Assembly (NCBI GenBank): GCA_016196035.1
Contig: JACPYM010000010.1
Span: 62,001-126,000 of the forward strand
From: Acidobacteriota bacterium
Lineage (GTDB): Bacteria; Acidobacteriota; Blastocatellia; RBC074
DNA length: 64,000 nucleotides
Reading direction: 5' to 3'
Below, piece by piece: positions 25,401 through 35,000 of this stretch. Position numbers and translations under genes: made by a program. The notes under the pieces were generated by a model that saw nothing but the letters and a program-made list of their open reading frames with translations, ran no database searches and was not told the DNA's origin. The first letter of the stretch is position 1. Every line of letters starts with the position of its first letter.

Positions 25401-27657
25401 GGGTGTCTTTGAATTTTGCATTGGCCGTCACATCCTCAATCAGTTCAGGAGCCGCACGCCATAGCGAATCGCGGACGAGTTGGCTGGGGTGTTGACCGGT
25501 GGTGGCTTCTTTCGGGTAAGACAGTCCATCAGTTGTAGGCGGGTATTCAAGTCGTTGGATAAGCGGGTTGTAGACATACAACGTCACCGCATCGCACCGG
25601 ATGATATTTCTGGTTTTCTGCGCAATGGCGGTCAAGACCTCAGTGCGCTTGCCGTGTGCCGTTGCCTGGGCGATGGTGGTAGCGATCTCGGTGGATTGCT
25701 TGATTTGCGCAAACAGCACGGCTTTTTTGAGCGACAGCGCGGCAGCCGTTGAAAAACTTTCAACCAGTTGTTTATGTGCCTCACCGAAAACGCGTGTGGT
25801 GCGATAGCCTGCCAACAAAAAACCAACTGGTTCCTCGCGGACTTTCAAGGCTATTACTTCCAGACTGACCATCTCCATCTCCTCAAACCATTTTCGATGC
25901 TCAGCCTGAAACATTTCCGGTGCGACTTGCTTTAGATCAGGGATAAGGAGGTAGCCCAGTTTGATGGCCTCTTTGGTCAATTTGGTTGGGCGCGGTGGGT
26001 CGGCAGCGAATTGTTCCCAAATCGCTGGTGGTACCCCTACGTTCATCATCTCCTGGGGAACAAAACGATCGTGAGCATATTCATAGCGCAAAAAGAGTGT
26101 GGCATCAGCGCGCAAAATATCCTTAGCTAGCTTGACCAGATTTTGCTCAAGCTGCGGTAAATCGAGTTCTTCCGCCATCTCCAGCGTGGCCTGATGCAAA
26201 CGGATCAACTCTTCCTTGCGGCGATTGATGAGCAGTGGTGCCGTAATCTGTGTGGCAACGCGGGTGACTAAGTCGCGATCCCCGGCCGTGAATTGGTGGG
26301 GCGCAGCGGATCGGTGTTCGCCAATTTCGAGGAACCCGACCAACTGCTCGTCTAAGTGCAACGGTACGATCAGCAACGCCTGAAGCGGATGGCGTATATT
26401 GAGCGCCGCTGAAATCTTTTTCAGTATTTGCTGCTGACGTATTTCAGCACTTCGCAACAACAGCGGTTGCGTGCGGTTGAGCACGTCTATCAACCCGGGC
26501 CAGTCATTAAATTTCACGCTTTGCCATGCGCCTTCCTGCCATTGCAGCCCGCCATTGATATTCGCATTGAGGCAGGCGGCAACTACCCGCAGCATTTGGT
26601 TATGCTCGTCCAACAACAAAATGCGGCAGAACGTGTGTGGCAAAGCGCGCAGCATTTTTTCAGCCAACATAGGTAATCCGTCTTCCCGCTCGACCAGGGT
26701 CGGGGCTTCCAGCAAGAGCGCATGCCGGTCGGCCAGGTGACGCAAGGTGTGATCAAAATAACCGACGCTGCCACAACGCTGCCCGCGGGCGTTGTAAAGC
26801 CAGAAAGCCGTCAACCGAATTGGTACGCTCTCTCCATCGCGGTGTCGCATGAAGGTATCGTATTCTGTAAGCCTGCCTGCTTCGCTCTGGTGCAGCTTCG
26901 CGCCAATCCGCCGTGGTTCCTCTGGCTCGACATACAGCATTGTTACTTCAGCACCCAGCACGTCAGCGGCGCGATAGCCAATGATTTTTTCAGCCTGCCG
27001 GTTAAGAACGACTATCCGTCCTGACTGATCTACGGCAATCACGCCGGTCGGGCCATTATCAATCACATTGGCTAAGTCATCTTTGAGTCGGGCGAGATCG
27101 CTGATTCTGGCCTGTCCTTTTTCCAAGACTTCAGCTTGTTTTCTGGCTTGTTCCAGCGCCTGTGCTATCTCCAACGCCGTCGCAGCCTGTTCTGCCAGGC
27201 TGCGGCATAACTCAACCTCAACCGCCGTGAATTCGCGTGTTCGCCCAACACTATCCAGGCCGAGCGAACCGAGCAGCCGCCCTTGATAGATGACTGGAAC
27301 AAGCAAGGTCGAGCGAATGTCCTGATTAAGCAATATCTCGCGCCCCGCACCAAGCGGTTGATCCGCCGTTACGTCGCCGATCACAAGCGGTTCGCGCAAC
27401 GTGACGAAGCGCTCCGCCGCTGCCGCCCCGCGCACGGGAATCACGCGCCCGACTTCGCCCAAGTCTGGGAATTCGGCATAGACGCGTCCAGTTTCCAACC
27501 GCTCATCAAAGAGTACAAAGCCGCAGTGCCCCACCTCAAAAAATTGGACAGCCGCCTGACAAGTAGCCTGCAACACCTGTTGCGGGCTTTGGCTGGCCAG
27601 GATGGCCGTGCTGAGTTTGATCAGTTGTGCGAGGCGAGGCATGTGCTGCTCGTTCAT
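22435..27657 (-). CDS. Giant multi-GAF/PAS sensor histidine kinase
   Basis: 1740 residues and no membrane segment, so probably cytoplasmic. Approximate order: GAF1 10-165, PAS 190-305, GAF2 315-475, GAF3 485-650, GAF4 655-810, GAF5 820-990, GAF6 1000-1165, GAF7 1172-1325, GAF8 1335-1515, a helical dimerisation region 1520-1575 and a HATPase domain 1600-1740 with N box LVDNAMAAT, G1 VTDNGFGIP and G2 GRGMGLLIARLI. The candidate phospho-His is H1535 (ATQRHTIANRA), in a poorly canonical HisKA box. GAF3-5 and GAF6-8 are clearly duplicates of one three-domain block. It heads the operon with the response regulator (115-base gap) and CHAT protease. The ligands are unknown. The start has only a weak ribosome site. 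Confidence 0.9.
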   Translation of the reverse strand: MNEQHMPRLAQLIKLSTAILASQSPQQVLQATCQAAVQFFEVGHCGFVLFDERLETGRVYAEFPDLGEVGRVIPVRGAAAAERFVTLREPLVIGDVTADQPLGAGREILLNQDIRSTLLVPVIYQGRLLGSLGLDSVGRTREFTAVEVELCRSLAEQAATALEIAQALEQARKQAEVLEKGQARISDLARLKDDLANVIDNGPTGVIAVDQSGRIVVLNRQAEKIIGYRAADVLGAEVTMLYVEPEEPRRIGAKLHQSEAGRLTEYDTFMRHRDGESVPIRLTAFWLYNARGQRCGSVGYFDHTLRHLADRHALLLEAPTLVEREDGLPMLAEKMLRALPHTFCRILLLDEHNQMLRVVAACLNANINGGLQWQEGAWQSVKFNDWPGLIDVLNRTQPLLLRSAEIRQQQILKKISAALNIRHPLQALLIVPLHLDEQLVGFLEIGEHRSAAPHQFTAGDRDLVTRVATQITAPLLINRRKEELIRLHQATLEMAEELDLPQLEQNLVKLAKDILRADATLFLRYEYAHDRFVPQEMMNVGVPPAIWEQFAADPPRPTKLTKEAIKLGYLLIPDLKQVAPEMFQAEHRKWFEEMEMVSLEVIALKVREEPVGFLLAGYRTTRVFGEAHKQLVESFSTAAALSLKKAVLFAQIKQSTEIATTIAQATAHGKRTEVLTAIAQKTRNIIRCDAVTLYVYNPLIQRLEYPPTTDGLSYPKEATTGQHPSQLVRDSLWRAAPELIEDVTANAKFKDTPFAHREGIKSLAVFPLKAAGQTIGVMFANYRSRHVFTDEEVANIQLFADQTSTVIFNAQFYLPTVRQAKVLEGLLEAGKAITRSLQLPETLRAISDQALQMFRGADQYHQCFTHIVELKDDTLSFVAASPAEELHKLRAEMALVNLPRPEERIGINGLVAKTGQVKNVGDVQSDPDVFRPRLYINSQLSVPLFIGERVMGVLTIEHPDREAFDEEDEKHAEALAAQAALALQNARAHALVNEHKARLDLLHHATQVLDNKLKLSETHQAIVEEARKLVSADFAVLWVFDQGQNQFISDNPIVAGGSPDLLTKLKADPPQPRRTSYTLLERGWMAEPDLESAESSMSVETRARFMGYGIKSFQGVALKVGDEAVGVLYLHYREPRRFEQYDQHLLESFAAFAALSLRKTGLLQQISDEQETARKVTELTALAKSDFLSQVVEATRERINCDVIVLYSYDPDTKRLNPEPFNIGVREPEKARFGIHMAGPKSPIVHGMLEKRELYVIEDVSQDELFHHSRFAAEEGIQSLAVAPLLTTAGNVGVMFFNYRYPHRFTENETTRIKHFASQVAIAVRNWQLLAKAQKRADVLTGLFNATKEVMRDVDDVEKTLRVISEQALQIVGACADKGCFSHIGVIEETGLLNFVAASSEEIRRQLKPESVLPSFDESPTGRPRGIPQRAVKTRKTQNVFDVNKDPDYYVLKSEINSQLSVPLILENEQQERLVVGVLTIEHPDLAAFSEEDERNVESLAAQAAIAVRNARRYQALKRAQSLAWMGIGSATQRHTIANRAISLSMEAASLQQELERQQLGDEIIARTAKLRRHADQLKQMPALPSLTTAEGRQRIKLNDFLAKQAEKWRAYGYYPDVSLQLDLQAYVDATITVSPEWLEQALSTLVDNAMAATEGRPKRKVSIGSRNVSGLAEIFVTDNGFGIPPEIRILILREPIRKSRGRGMGLLIARLIVDTYDGQLRCTHTGDDGTTMMISLPLC

Positions 27658-27918
27658 AGGATTTCTGGCATAGGGTTTCTGGGGACTGCTATGAATTCGT
27701 GAAACTGCTGGTGAGGGGATGCCTCTTTCGTGGGCGGGGCGGATAATGCCTCATTATGAAGCTGCGGGGCAAGGTAAAAAAACCTGCTTTTCAGGGTAGA
27801 AAACCTGAGTGTCAGGCTACGGCTACTGTGTCGTTGCCGAACCTGACTGGTCAAAGCCAGCAAAGCAAGCTACATTTTCGCCGCAACAAACCAACCCAAA
27901 ATCAGGAGCAAAAAACGG

Positions 27919-28713
27919 ATGCAAATGCCGGATGGTACACAAAGACATGTCTTGGATTTATTCCGCCTCGACGGCCGCCGTGCGCTGGTCACGGGCGGCT
28001 CAAAAGGCCTGGGCCGTGTGATGGCCCAAGCGTTGGCCGAGGCGGGCGCGGATGTGGCGATTGCTGCACGCACGCTCAGCGATTGTCGGCAGGCGGCGGA
28101 TGAAATTGCTGCCGCGACGGGCCGCCGTATTGCTGCCTTCGCCGTTGACGTGACGCAAGAAACCGATTTGCAGCGGCTCGCAACGGAAATCGAAGCCGCG
28201 CTTGGCCCCGTGGATATTTTGATCAACAACGCGGGCATCAACATTCGCGGCCCAATTGCCGAGATTGCCGAAGCCGATTTCAGCACCGTGATGCAAACGA
28301 ACGTGACCGCTTCGTTTCTATGCACCAAGGTCTTTGGCGTGCCGATGGCAGCGCGTGGCTGGGGGCGCGTGATCAACCTGGGTTCGATCATGTCGGTCAT
28401 TTCGTTGCCGCAACGCACTTCGTATGCGACCTCGAAAGCGGCCATCCTGGGGCTGACCAAGACGCTGGCGCTGGAATGGGCGGCGCAAGGCGTAACGGTC
28501 AACGCCATTTGTCCCGGACCGTTTGCCACCGACATGAACAAACAATTGCTGAATGATCCGGCCAAATACAAAGATTTCATCGCGCGCATTCCGGCGGGCC
28601 GCTGGGGCGAGTTGCACGAGATTGCCGGGCTGGCGTTGTTTCTGGCTTCGGATGCATCGGCTTATGTGACGGGCAGTGCGCTGTTTGTGGATGGCGGGTG
28701 GACGGCGCAGTAG
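27919..28713 (+). CDS. Short-chain dehydrogenase/reductase (gluconate 5-dehydrogenase-like)
   Basis: 264 residues. The classical SDR landmarks are present: TGGSKGLG for NAD(P) binding, NNAGIN, and the catalytic S..YATSK ([20 protein letters not shown]). The C-terminal end [13 protein letters not shown] is typical. The opening [19 protein letters not shown] and [14 protein letters not shown] resemble gluconate 5-dehydrogenases or 3-oxoacyl reductases; substrate not certain. Divergent from the giant kinase across about 260 bases. Confidence 0.88.
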   Translation: MQMPDGTQRHVLDLFRLDGRRALVTGGSKGLGRVMAQALAEAGADVAIAARTLSDCRQAADEIAAATGRRIAAFAVDVTQETDLQRLATEIEAALGPVDILINNAGINIRGPIAEIAEADFSTVMQTNVTASFLCTKVFGVPMAARGWGRVINLGSIMSVISLPQRTSYATSKAAILGLTKTLALEWAAQGVTVNAICPGPFATDMNKQLLNDPAKYKDFIARIPAGRWGELHEIAGLALFLASDASAYVTGSALFVDGGWTAQ

Positions 28714-28757
28714 GCTGAGATGTAAGAGCCGTGATTACCGAAGGCTGAATCGGCTAG

Positions 28758-28796
28758 AAAAAGAAGGGGCGATGATTCATCGCCCCTTTGTTTTCA
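28758..28796. terminator. Bidirectional intrinsic terminator
   Basis: A perfect stem AAGGGGCGAT / ATCGCCCCTT with a 5-base loop, flanked by A-rich sequence on the left and T-rich on the right. It serves the convergent genes ending at 28713 and 28852. Confidence 0.85.
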
Positions 28797-28851
28797 CTAC
28801 CGGAAAACCAGCTATTGAGAGAACACAACAAAGAAACTTCGGGCGCGCCGC

Positions 28852-30060
28852 TTAATCGTAGCCACCCGTGACACTGCCGACGTTTTGCGCCACGCTGCCG
28901 CCGCTATTCATCACTTTGACCAGCGCCGTTTTGAATTTGGCCATCTCTTCTTTGGTGCCGATCGTGATGCGCGAGTGCGTCGGCCAGACTGCCCAGGCGC
29001 GTCCGACATAAATCTTCTCTTTCTGCATCGCTTTCATAAACCGCTTGGCGGGCATTTTCACATCCAGCATGAAGCAGTTGCTGACCGAGGGCAGGTAGGC
29101 AAAGCCGTTCTTGTCGAGAAAGCTGAAGACGTCTTCGCGGACGTCTTTGATCAGTTTGCGACGTTCGGCCACCAGCGTCTTGGCTTTCAGGCTGGCTGTG
29201 GCGGCAACCATGCCGGTGACGGGCAAGGCGCCCGCGCCATAATTTTTCAGCTTGGCCAACAGGTCGGGACGCGCAATCGCGGCACCGGCACGCAAACCAG
29301 CCATGCCATAAATCTTCGAGAACGTGCGCAGGATGATGACGTCCTTGTCCATCGAGACGAAATCGCTGGCGAAGGCTTCGTCGCTCAGGTGAATGTAGGC
29401 TTCGTCGAGCAGGATGACGCAGCCTTCGGGTTTGTTGGCGATGGCCCAGGCGATGTCGGCGCGCGGCGTGATCGTGCCGGTGGGGTTGTTCGGGTTGCAG
29501 ATGTAAATCACGCCGGCCTTGTTTTCGTGCGCGGCTTTCACCATCGCTTTGACATCGTGATAGGCGGTTTTTTCGGTAAGGGGCACTTTTATGACTTTCG
29601 CGCCGATGAATTGCGCGGCGCGGGTTGGCGCTTCGTAGCCGGGATCACCCATCACCAGTGGTTTTTCTTTTGAGGTATAGGCCAGCGTGACGCGATGCAA
29701 CGGGTCGCTCGACCCAGGAAAAGGCAGCACATAATCGGCGTCGAGGTCTTCCTGATCGGCTAGCGTCTTGGCGAATTCATCCGTCAGTTCGTAAGAGTAT
29801 CGCCCGCCGCCTTTGAGCGCCTTGGTCATCGCTTCGATGGCTTCGGGGCAAGGGCCGAGCGGGTTTTCGTTGGCGTTGATCTTGACCGCATCGGCGGGAA
29901 TCGGGCCGGTTTTGGAAAGTTGGGCGTAAGCCAGATTGGCCTCGCTGTACCAGGGCAGGGCCGCGCCTGCGGTGAGCAAAGCAGCGGCGCGTCCAAATGA
30001 ACGGCGCGAAAGTATGGTTGGTTGCGGGTTACTTCGAGTAGCGTTTTGAGCAGGGTTCAT
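28852..30060 (-). CDS. Tat-exported PLP-dependent aminotransferase (histidinol-phosphate aminotransferase-like)
   Basis: 402 residues. The N-terminus carries a twin-arginine signal (SRRSFGRAAALLTAGAALPW, then a cleavage region AYAQ). The mature part is a class I/II fold aminotransferase close to HisC: NANENPLGP, ICNPNNPTGT, DEAYIHLSD, and the PLP lysine in TFSKIYGMAGLRAG. Export of a HisC-like enzyme in folded, cofactor-loaded form is unusual for histidine synthesis, so a periplasmic amino-donor reaction is more likely; substrate unknown. SulP lies directly upstream on the same strand. Confidence 0.88.
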   Translation of the reverse strand: MNPAQNATRSNPQPTILSRRSFGRAAALLTAGAALPWYSEANLAYAQLSKTGPIPADAVKINANENPLGPCPEAIEAMTKALKGGGRYSYELTDEFAKTLADQEDLDADYVLPFPGSSDPLHRVTLAYTSKEKPLVMGDPGYEAPTRAAQFIGAKVIKVPLTEKTAYHDVKAMVKAAHENKAGVIYICNPNNPTGTITPRADIAWAIANKPEGCVILLDEAYIHLSDEAFASDFVSMDKDVIILRTFSKIYGMAGLRAGAAIARPDLLAKLKNYGAGALPVTGMVAATASLKAKTLVAERRKLIKDVREDVFSFLDKNGFAYLPSVSNCFMLDVKMPAKRFMKAMQKEKIYVGRAWAVWPTHSRITIGTKEEMAKFKTALVKVMNSGGSVAQNVGSVTGGYD

Positions 30061-30092
30061 AGTCGCAAGTCCTCCTGAGATTGACTACCGGT

Positions 30093-31871
30093 TTAAGCAG
30101 AAGCTGACGCGCGGGGCGCAGCCGTGGGAAGTGCCATTGGAGTTGAAACGAGTGTGGAAAGTGGAGCCGCGTCGGGACGGGCATCGCTATAAACGATGGT
30201 GCCGACGGCGGCCAGTAAATCGGGTTGGTCAAAGGCGGCGCGCAGCGTTTGATCCAGGCCGATCAAATGCAATTCGCCGCCGCGTTCGCGCTGCCGTTGG
30301 GCGAGTTGTTTCAAACAGGCCGCTGCTTCCGAATCAATCGGGCGCGCTTCGGTCAGGTCGAGGACGAGCGTTTGCGCGGTCACTTCGCGCAACAAGCGTT
30401 TGAGCACCTTTTCGCTGGACGCAAAGAAGAGCGGCCCGGTCAGCCGGTACATTTGCATCTCGGATTGCAGGCAGGCGGTGAGCGCGCCCGTGTCGCCCGT
30501 GCTCACCGCAGGTGGTTCGCTCTGCGGCATGACTGCTTGTAATTGGGTGGATTGCGCAGCGCGTTCGACAAAGAACAGCATTGCCAGAATTGAACCGACG
30601 CCGACGCCGACGATCAAATCGCTGATAATCACCAAGCCGAAAGTCAGCAGAAAGAGCACCGCATCCAGCCGATCTGTTTTCCGCAAAGCGCGGAAGCGTT
30701 CCCAGCCGACCAGTTGCAGCCCGACCGCGACCGTCACGGCGGCCAACACGACCAGCGGAATCTGGCTGATCAAATTGCGTAGCGGCAACAGAAAGAGCAG
30801 CAACACACCGCTATGTGCCAGCACCGACCAGCGCGTGACCGCGCCCGCGCGATGACTGGCCACGGTGCGCGCCAGCATCGCCACACCGGGCGGCGCGCCA
30901 AAGAAGGGAGAAACGACATTGGCTAAACCTTGGGCGACCAGTTCACGATTGAAGCGGACTTCGCCGCTAGCTTCTTGCAAGCGGTCAGTGACGACGACGG
31001 TGAGCAGTTGATTGATCGTGATGAGTCCCGCGAGCGCAAAGGCCGGATGCAGCAACGCCGAGAAGGCGGAAAAATCCAGCGCGTTCAAGCTGGGATGCGG
31101 AAAGCTGTCGGGCAACGCGCCGACCAATGGCAAGGCCCAGCCGGAAAGCTTCGCGGCCAGCGAAGCGCCGACCACTGCGACCAACGAAGCAGGGAAATTC
31201 GGTTTCCAAAGCGGCAGCAGGAACATCGCGCCGATCACGAGCGCCGTGATACTCAGCGCGTGCGGGTCACTGTGCGTTGCCACACGCAAGACGGCCCAGC
31301 AATCATCAATGATGCCGAGATCGAAACTTACGGGCTGTGGTTTGACGCCAAAAACGACTTTGAGTTGTGAGGAAACGATGACAAGCCCGAGACCGCTGGT
31401 AAAACCCGCGACCACCGATTGCGGCAAGTAGCGAAAGAACCGGCCTAGCCGCAGCACACCGATCAGCACCATCAGCACGCCGCTCAACGCGCCCGCCGCC
31501 AGCGCCGCGCCGATGCCGTGCGTTTTGACCAGACTCGCCAGCACCGGCACCACCGTCGCCGAAAGCCCGCCCACGACGATGGGCGCATCCGAAAGCATCC
31601 CCGAAATGAAACCGCCGATGATCGAAGTGTAAAGACCAGCTTCGGGCGGCAAGCCGATGGCGATGGCGAGCGCCATGCCGTAAGGAACCGCGATCAACGC
31701 GGCAATCGTGCCGCCGAAAAAATCACCGCGCCAACTGGTGGTCAGCGCGCTCACGGCGCTGTTGAAGCGTCGTTGGAAGTATTGGCGTATTTGGGGCGCA
31801 CGCTGGGTGGCCGACACGATTATCGGCTCTTCCAACGCGCGCCCCGTACAGTTTGCAGCTTGCTTGGTCAT
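30093..31871 (-). CDS. SulP-family anion transporter with STAS domain
   Basis: 592 residues. The membrane part has the SulP signature LIAVPYGMALAIAIGLPPEA followed by GLYTSIIGG, then about 10-12 helices. The C-terminal STAS domain (about 470-580) contains LVLDLTEARPIDSEAAACL. It probably carries sulfate, bicarbonate or another small anion; the choice cannot be made from sequence. I start it at 31871 (MTKQAANC). The open frame continues to 31982 but those codons lie inside a palindromic element, whose edge is 19 bases from the ATG. Confidence 0.9.
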   Translation of the reverse strand: MTKQAANCTGRALEEPIIVSATQRAPQIRQYFQRRFNSAVSALTTSWRGDFFGGTIAALIAVPYGMALAIAIGLPPEAGLYTSIIGGFISGMLSDAPIVVGGLSATVVPVLASLVKTHGIGAALAAGALSGVLMVLIGVLRLGRFFRYLPQSVVAGFTSGLGLVIVSSQLKVVFGVKPQPVSFDLGIIDDCWAVLRVATHSDPHALSITALVIGAMFLLPLWKPNFPASLVAVVGASLAAKLSGWALPLVGALPDSFPHPSLNALDFSAFSALLHPAFALAGLITINQLLTVVVTDRLQEASGEVRFNRELVAQGLANVVSPFFGAPPGVAMLARTVASHRAGAVTRWSVLAHSGVLLLFLLPLRNLISQIPLVVLAAVTVAVGLQLVGWERFRALRKTDRLDAVLFLLTFGLVIISDLIVGVGVGSILAMLFFVERAAQSTQLQAVMPQSEPPAVSTGDTGALTACLQSEMQMYRLTGPLFFASSEKVLKRLLREVTAQTLVLDLTEARPIDSEAAACLKQLAQRQRERGGELHLIGLDQTLRAAFDQPDLLAAVGTIVYSDARPDAAPLSTLVSTPMALPTAAPRASASA

Positions 31872-31890
31872 ACTCTTGCTGAATTTGTTT

Positions 31891-32062
31891 GTAGTCCCAC
31901 CTTTAGGCCAATGAGGTTGAATTAGCGTTGTCCGACAAGCTGCCAGCTTGTCGCCGGGCTCGGCCCCTACTGCATTCGCCAATACTCGACAAGCTGGCAG
32001 CTTGTCGGACAGCCCAGCGCGAATTGCTTAATTCAACCTCATTGGCCTAAAGGCGGAACTAC
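31891..32062. mobile_element. Nested palindromic element with 34-bp terminal inverted repeats
   Basis: The outer arms at 31891-31924 and 32029-32062 match over 34 positions with two mismatches (core CTTTAGGCCAATGAGGTTGA). Inside, 31929-31953 and 31987-32011 form a second, perfect 25-bp inverted repeat (core GACAAGCTGCCAGCTTGTCG). The double symmetry suggests one element inserted into another. It separates the starts and ends of two minus-strand genes and carries no gene. Confidence 0.8.
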
Positions 32063-32086
32063 GAACGACCGTGAGCTCATCTCTGG

Positions 32087-35000
32087 TTACCACATCAGCC
32101 GTAAGCTGATTTGCACAACGCGCGCGAAGTTGGCTTGCGAGGTGATGCGTCCGAAGTTCGGATTACCCACCTGCGTGTTTGGCGCGCGGAACACCGGCGT
32201 ATTGAAAGCGTTGACCGCTTCCAGCCGGAACTGCGCATTGAAGCCCTCGACGATGCGCGTGTTCTTGAGCACCGACAGGTCCCAATTCCGCGTCATCGGC
32301 GAACGCACGCCAATCGTGCGCGGCGCATTGCCGAAGGTGTTGGCCGACGCCGCGCTGAAGGCCGCCGCATTCAGATAGCCGTCAATGCGCTGGCTGACTG
32401 AGCCGGACGTTGCCGGATCAACCCCCAGCACGATGTTTGGGCGTTGGCCTAAACTGAAGGCGTTCGTGTTGTTGACTTGTTGTGTGAGCGAAAGCGGAAA
32501 GCCGCTTTGATAGGTGACGATGCTGTTCAACTGCCAGCCGCCGACCAGACGATCCACCACACCGTTGGCACCCGCCAGTAATGACTTGTTCTTGCCGAAC
32601 GGCAGTTCGTATGTGCCACTGACGGTGAAACGGTGCGGCGTGTCCACCGACGACAGCCCGTAATCGCGCGCGCGGTTGTAGGTGTCAATCACGCTCGACG
32701 TGTTGTCGGGCGCGAAGAAGTTGCCATTGCCCGTGATGTTGTCGAGCAGTTTGCTGAAGGTATATGCCGTCAGAAACGAGAAGCCTTTTGAGAAACGTTT
32801 CTGCGCTTTGATGGTCGCTGCGTTGTAAAACGAATTGCCGCCGCTCGCGCCCAGCATGAGCACGTCGCCGAATTGCGGGAACGGACGCAGCAGTTGGGCT
32901 TGCGCGACGGTCGCCGAACTCAGGATGCCGACGCCCGCCGGGGTGCCGAAAAACGGATTGGTCACGCGCGTCTGCAAATCGGCGCGCGACATGAATTGCG
33001 GCGCGAGTTGGTTGATGTTGAGCGCGCCGTTGTTGATGCCGCCGATTTGCAGGTTGGTGCCGCGCGAGCCGACATAGCCGACCGTCAACGCGATGTTGCC
33101 GGGCAATTCGCGCTGAATGTCGAGCGAGTATTGCTGCACGTAGGCAGCTTGGCGGTTTTGATCCACAAACGAGACGTTCTGGCCGACCTGCGTCAACAAC
33201 CCCAGTGAACTGCCGGTTGGTTTGAGCAAACCGCTCGGGAATGGGTTCGACAGGTAATTGGCTGGCGTCAGCCCGCCATCGTTCGAGGTGACCATATTCG
33301 TGATGGCCGAAAAGCCCAGCGCGCCGTAGCCATCCACCGTCGGGCCTAGGCTGAAGATCGCGGGCGCCCACAAGATGCCGTAGCCGCCGCGAAACGTGGT
33401 CTTGTTATTTAGCGTGTAGGCGAACCCGATGCGCGGGCCGAATTTGTTCTTTTGCGGGCGCACTTGCTGCGTCGGCGCGCCATTCACGCCCGCGAAGAGC
33501 AAGCCGCCTTTGACGCCCAACCCGGCAGGCTGCACCGGAAATGCTGCCGAAGGATCGAAGCCGACCGTGATGTGATCCGCGCGTTCCTGCAAGCCCTTTT
33601 CGTATTCGTAGCGCATGCCAAAGTTGAGCGTCAGTTTTTGCGACAGGCGGAAATCGTCCTGCACATAGCCGCCGAAATAGTTGACGTAAACCGACAACGG
33701 CGTGACCAGTTGCGTGCTGCCAGCCGAAGCTGTGCCGAGCAGCATGCTAGCCAATTCATTGCCGCCCGCCGTTGTGGCGGCGTTCGGATTCGGCCCTTGC
33801 GTGAAGCCGCGCGTGAAGGTGAAGGAGCCGCTCGCCTGCCCGATGTTGTAAAACTCCAGCGAGAGTTTGCGGTAATCGAAGCCCGCTTTCAGGCTGTGCC
33901 GCCCCAGCAGCTTTGACACGCCGGTCAGGAAGTTGTGCGAATACCAGCGGCGCTGATTCGGCGCGGCGGAACCGAGCGAACCTTGCGAGGGCGAACCATA
34001 AGCGCCGCCCGTGCCGATGGCGGGAAACTTCTTGAACGCGATTTGATTGACGTAACTCGACACAAACCCCAATTGCGCCGGATCGAAGCCCGCGCTGACC
34101 GTGTTTACGTTGTCATCGAAAGTGTTGTAGCCGTAACGCACGCTCAAGATAGTCGTGTCATTCAGCGTGAAGATATTGTTGACAGCCAGCGCGTCCACAT
34201 TGCGGAAGAGCAGGCTGCCGCCCGGGTTGGCGATGTTCTGGTAATAATCGGCCACCGGCTCGCGGCTGCCATAACGCAGGTACGCCGCCGAAGCTTTGTA
34301 CCAACTGGCGAAGTTGTGATCGAGCTTGAATGTCTGCTGGTCGGCGCGGTCGTTCAGCGTGCTGGTTGCTGCGTAATTGTTGCGCCCCGACGCATCGCCT
34401 GGACGATTGGCTTTCGGGAAGAATTGCAGCAGGGCGCGTCCGACCGGGTCTTGCCGGTTGGTCGGAATGATGTTGCCAGCGAAGGCATCGCGCACCAATT
34501 GCCCGTTGACCGTGCGCGTGGTCAGCGGGTCATAGACCACGACAGGCAGCCCGCCGTTCTTGGTCTGCGAGAAATTGCCCTGGCGTTCCAAATCGGTCGG
34601 GACGGTGAAGGTCTCGCTCAAGAAACTCTGCATGCGATAGCCTTCCATCGCGATCCAGAAAAATGTCTTGTCCTTGCCGTTATAAATTTTCGGAATGTAA
34701 ACCGGGCCGCCGATGGAGCCGCCATACAGCCCGTAATCGGCAGCGGGCCGTTTGATGCCGTTGCGATTGTTGAAGAAGTTATTTGCTTGCAGCGGATTTG
34801 GGCGCAGGAAGCCGAATAGGCTGCCGTGCAATTGATTCGAGCCGGAACGCGCCGCCACGTTGAAGACACCGCCGCCCGTGCGCCCTGCTTCGGCGTCGTA
34901 ATTGTTGACCTGCATCTTCAACTCTTGAATCGCCTCGAAGGTGGGAATGATGACCGCGCGGTTGCCGATGTCGGCAATGGGCACGCCGTCCAGCAAATAG

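Noticed and set aside
31872-31982. Longer SulP N-terminus
   Set aside because: These codons lie in the palindromic element and do not resemble the family.
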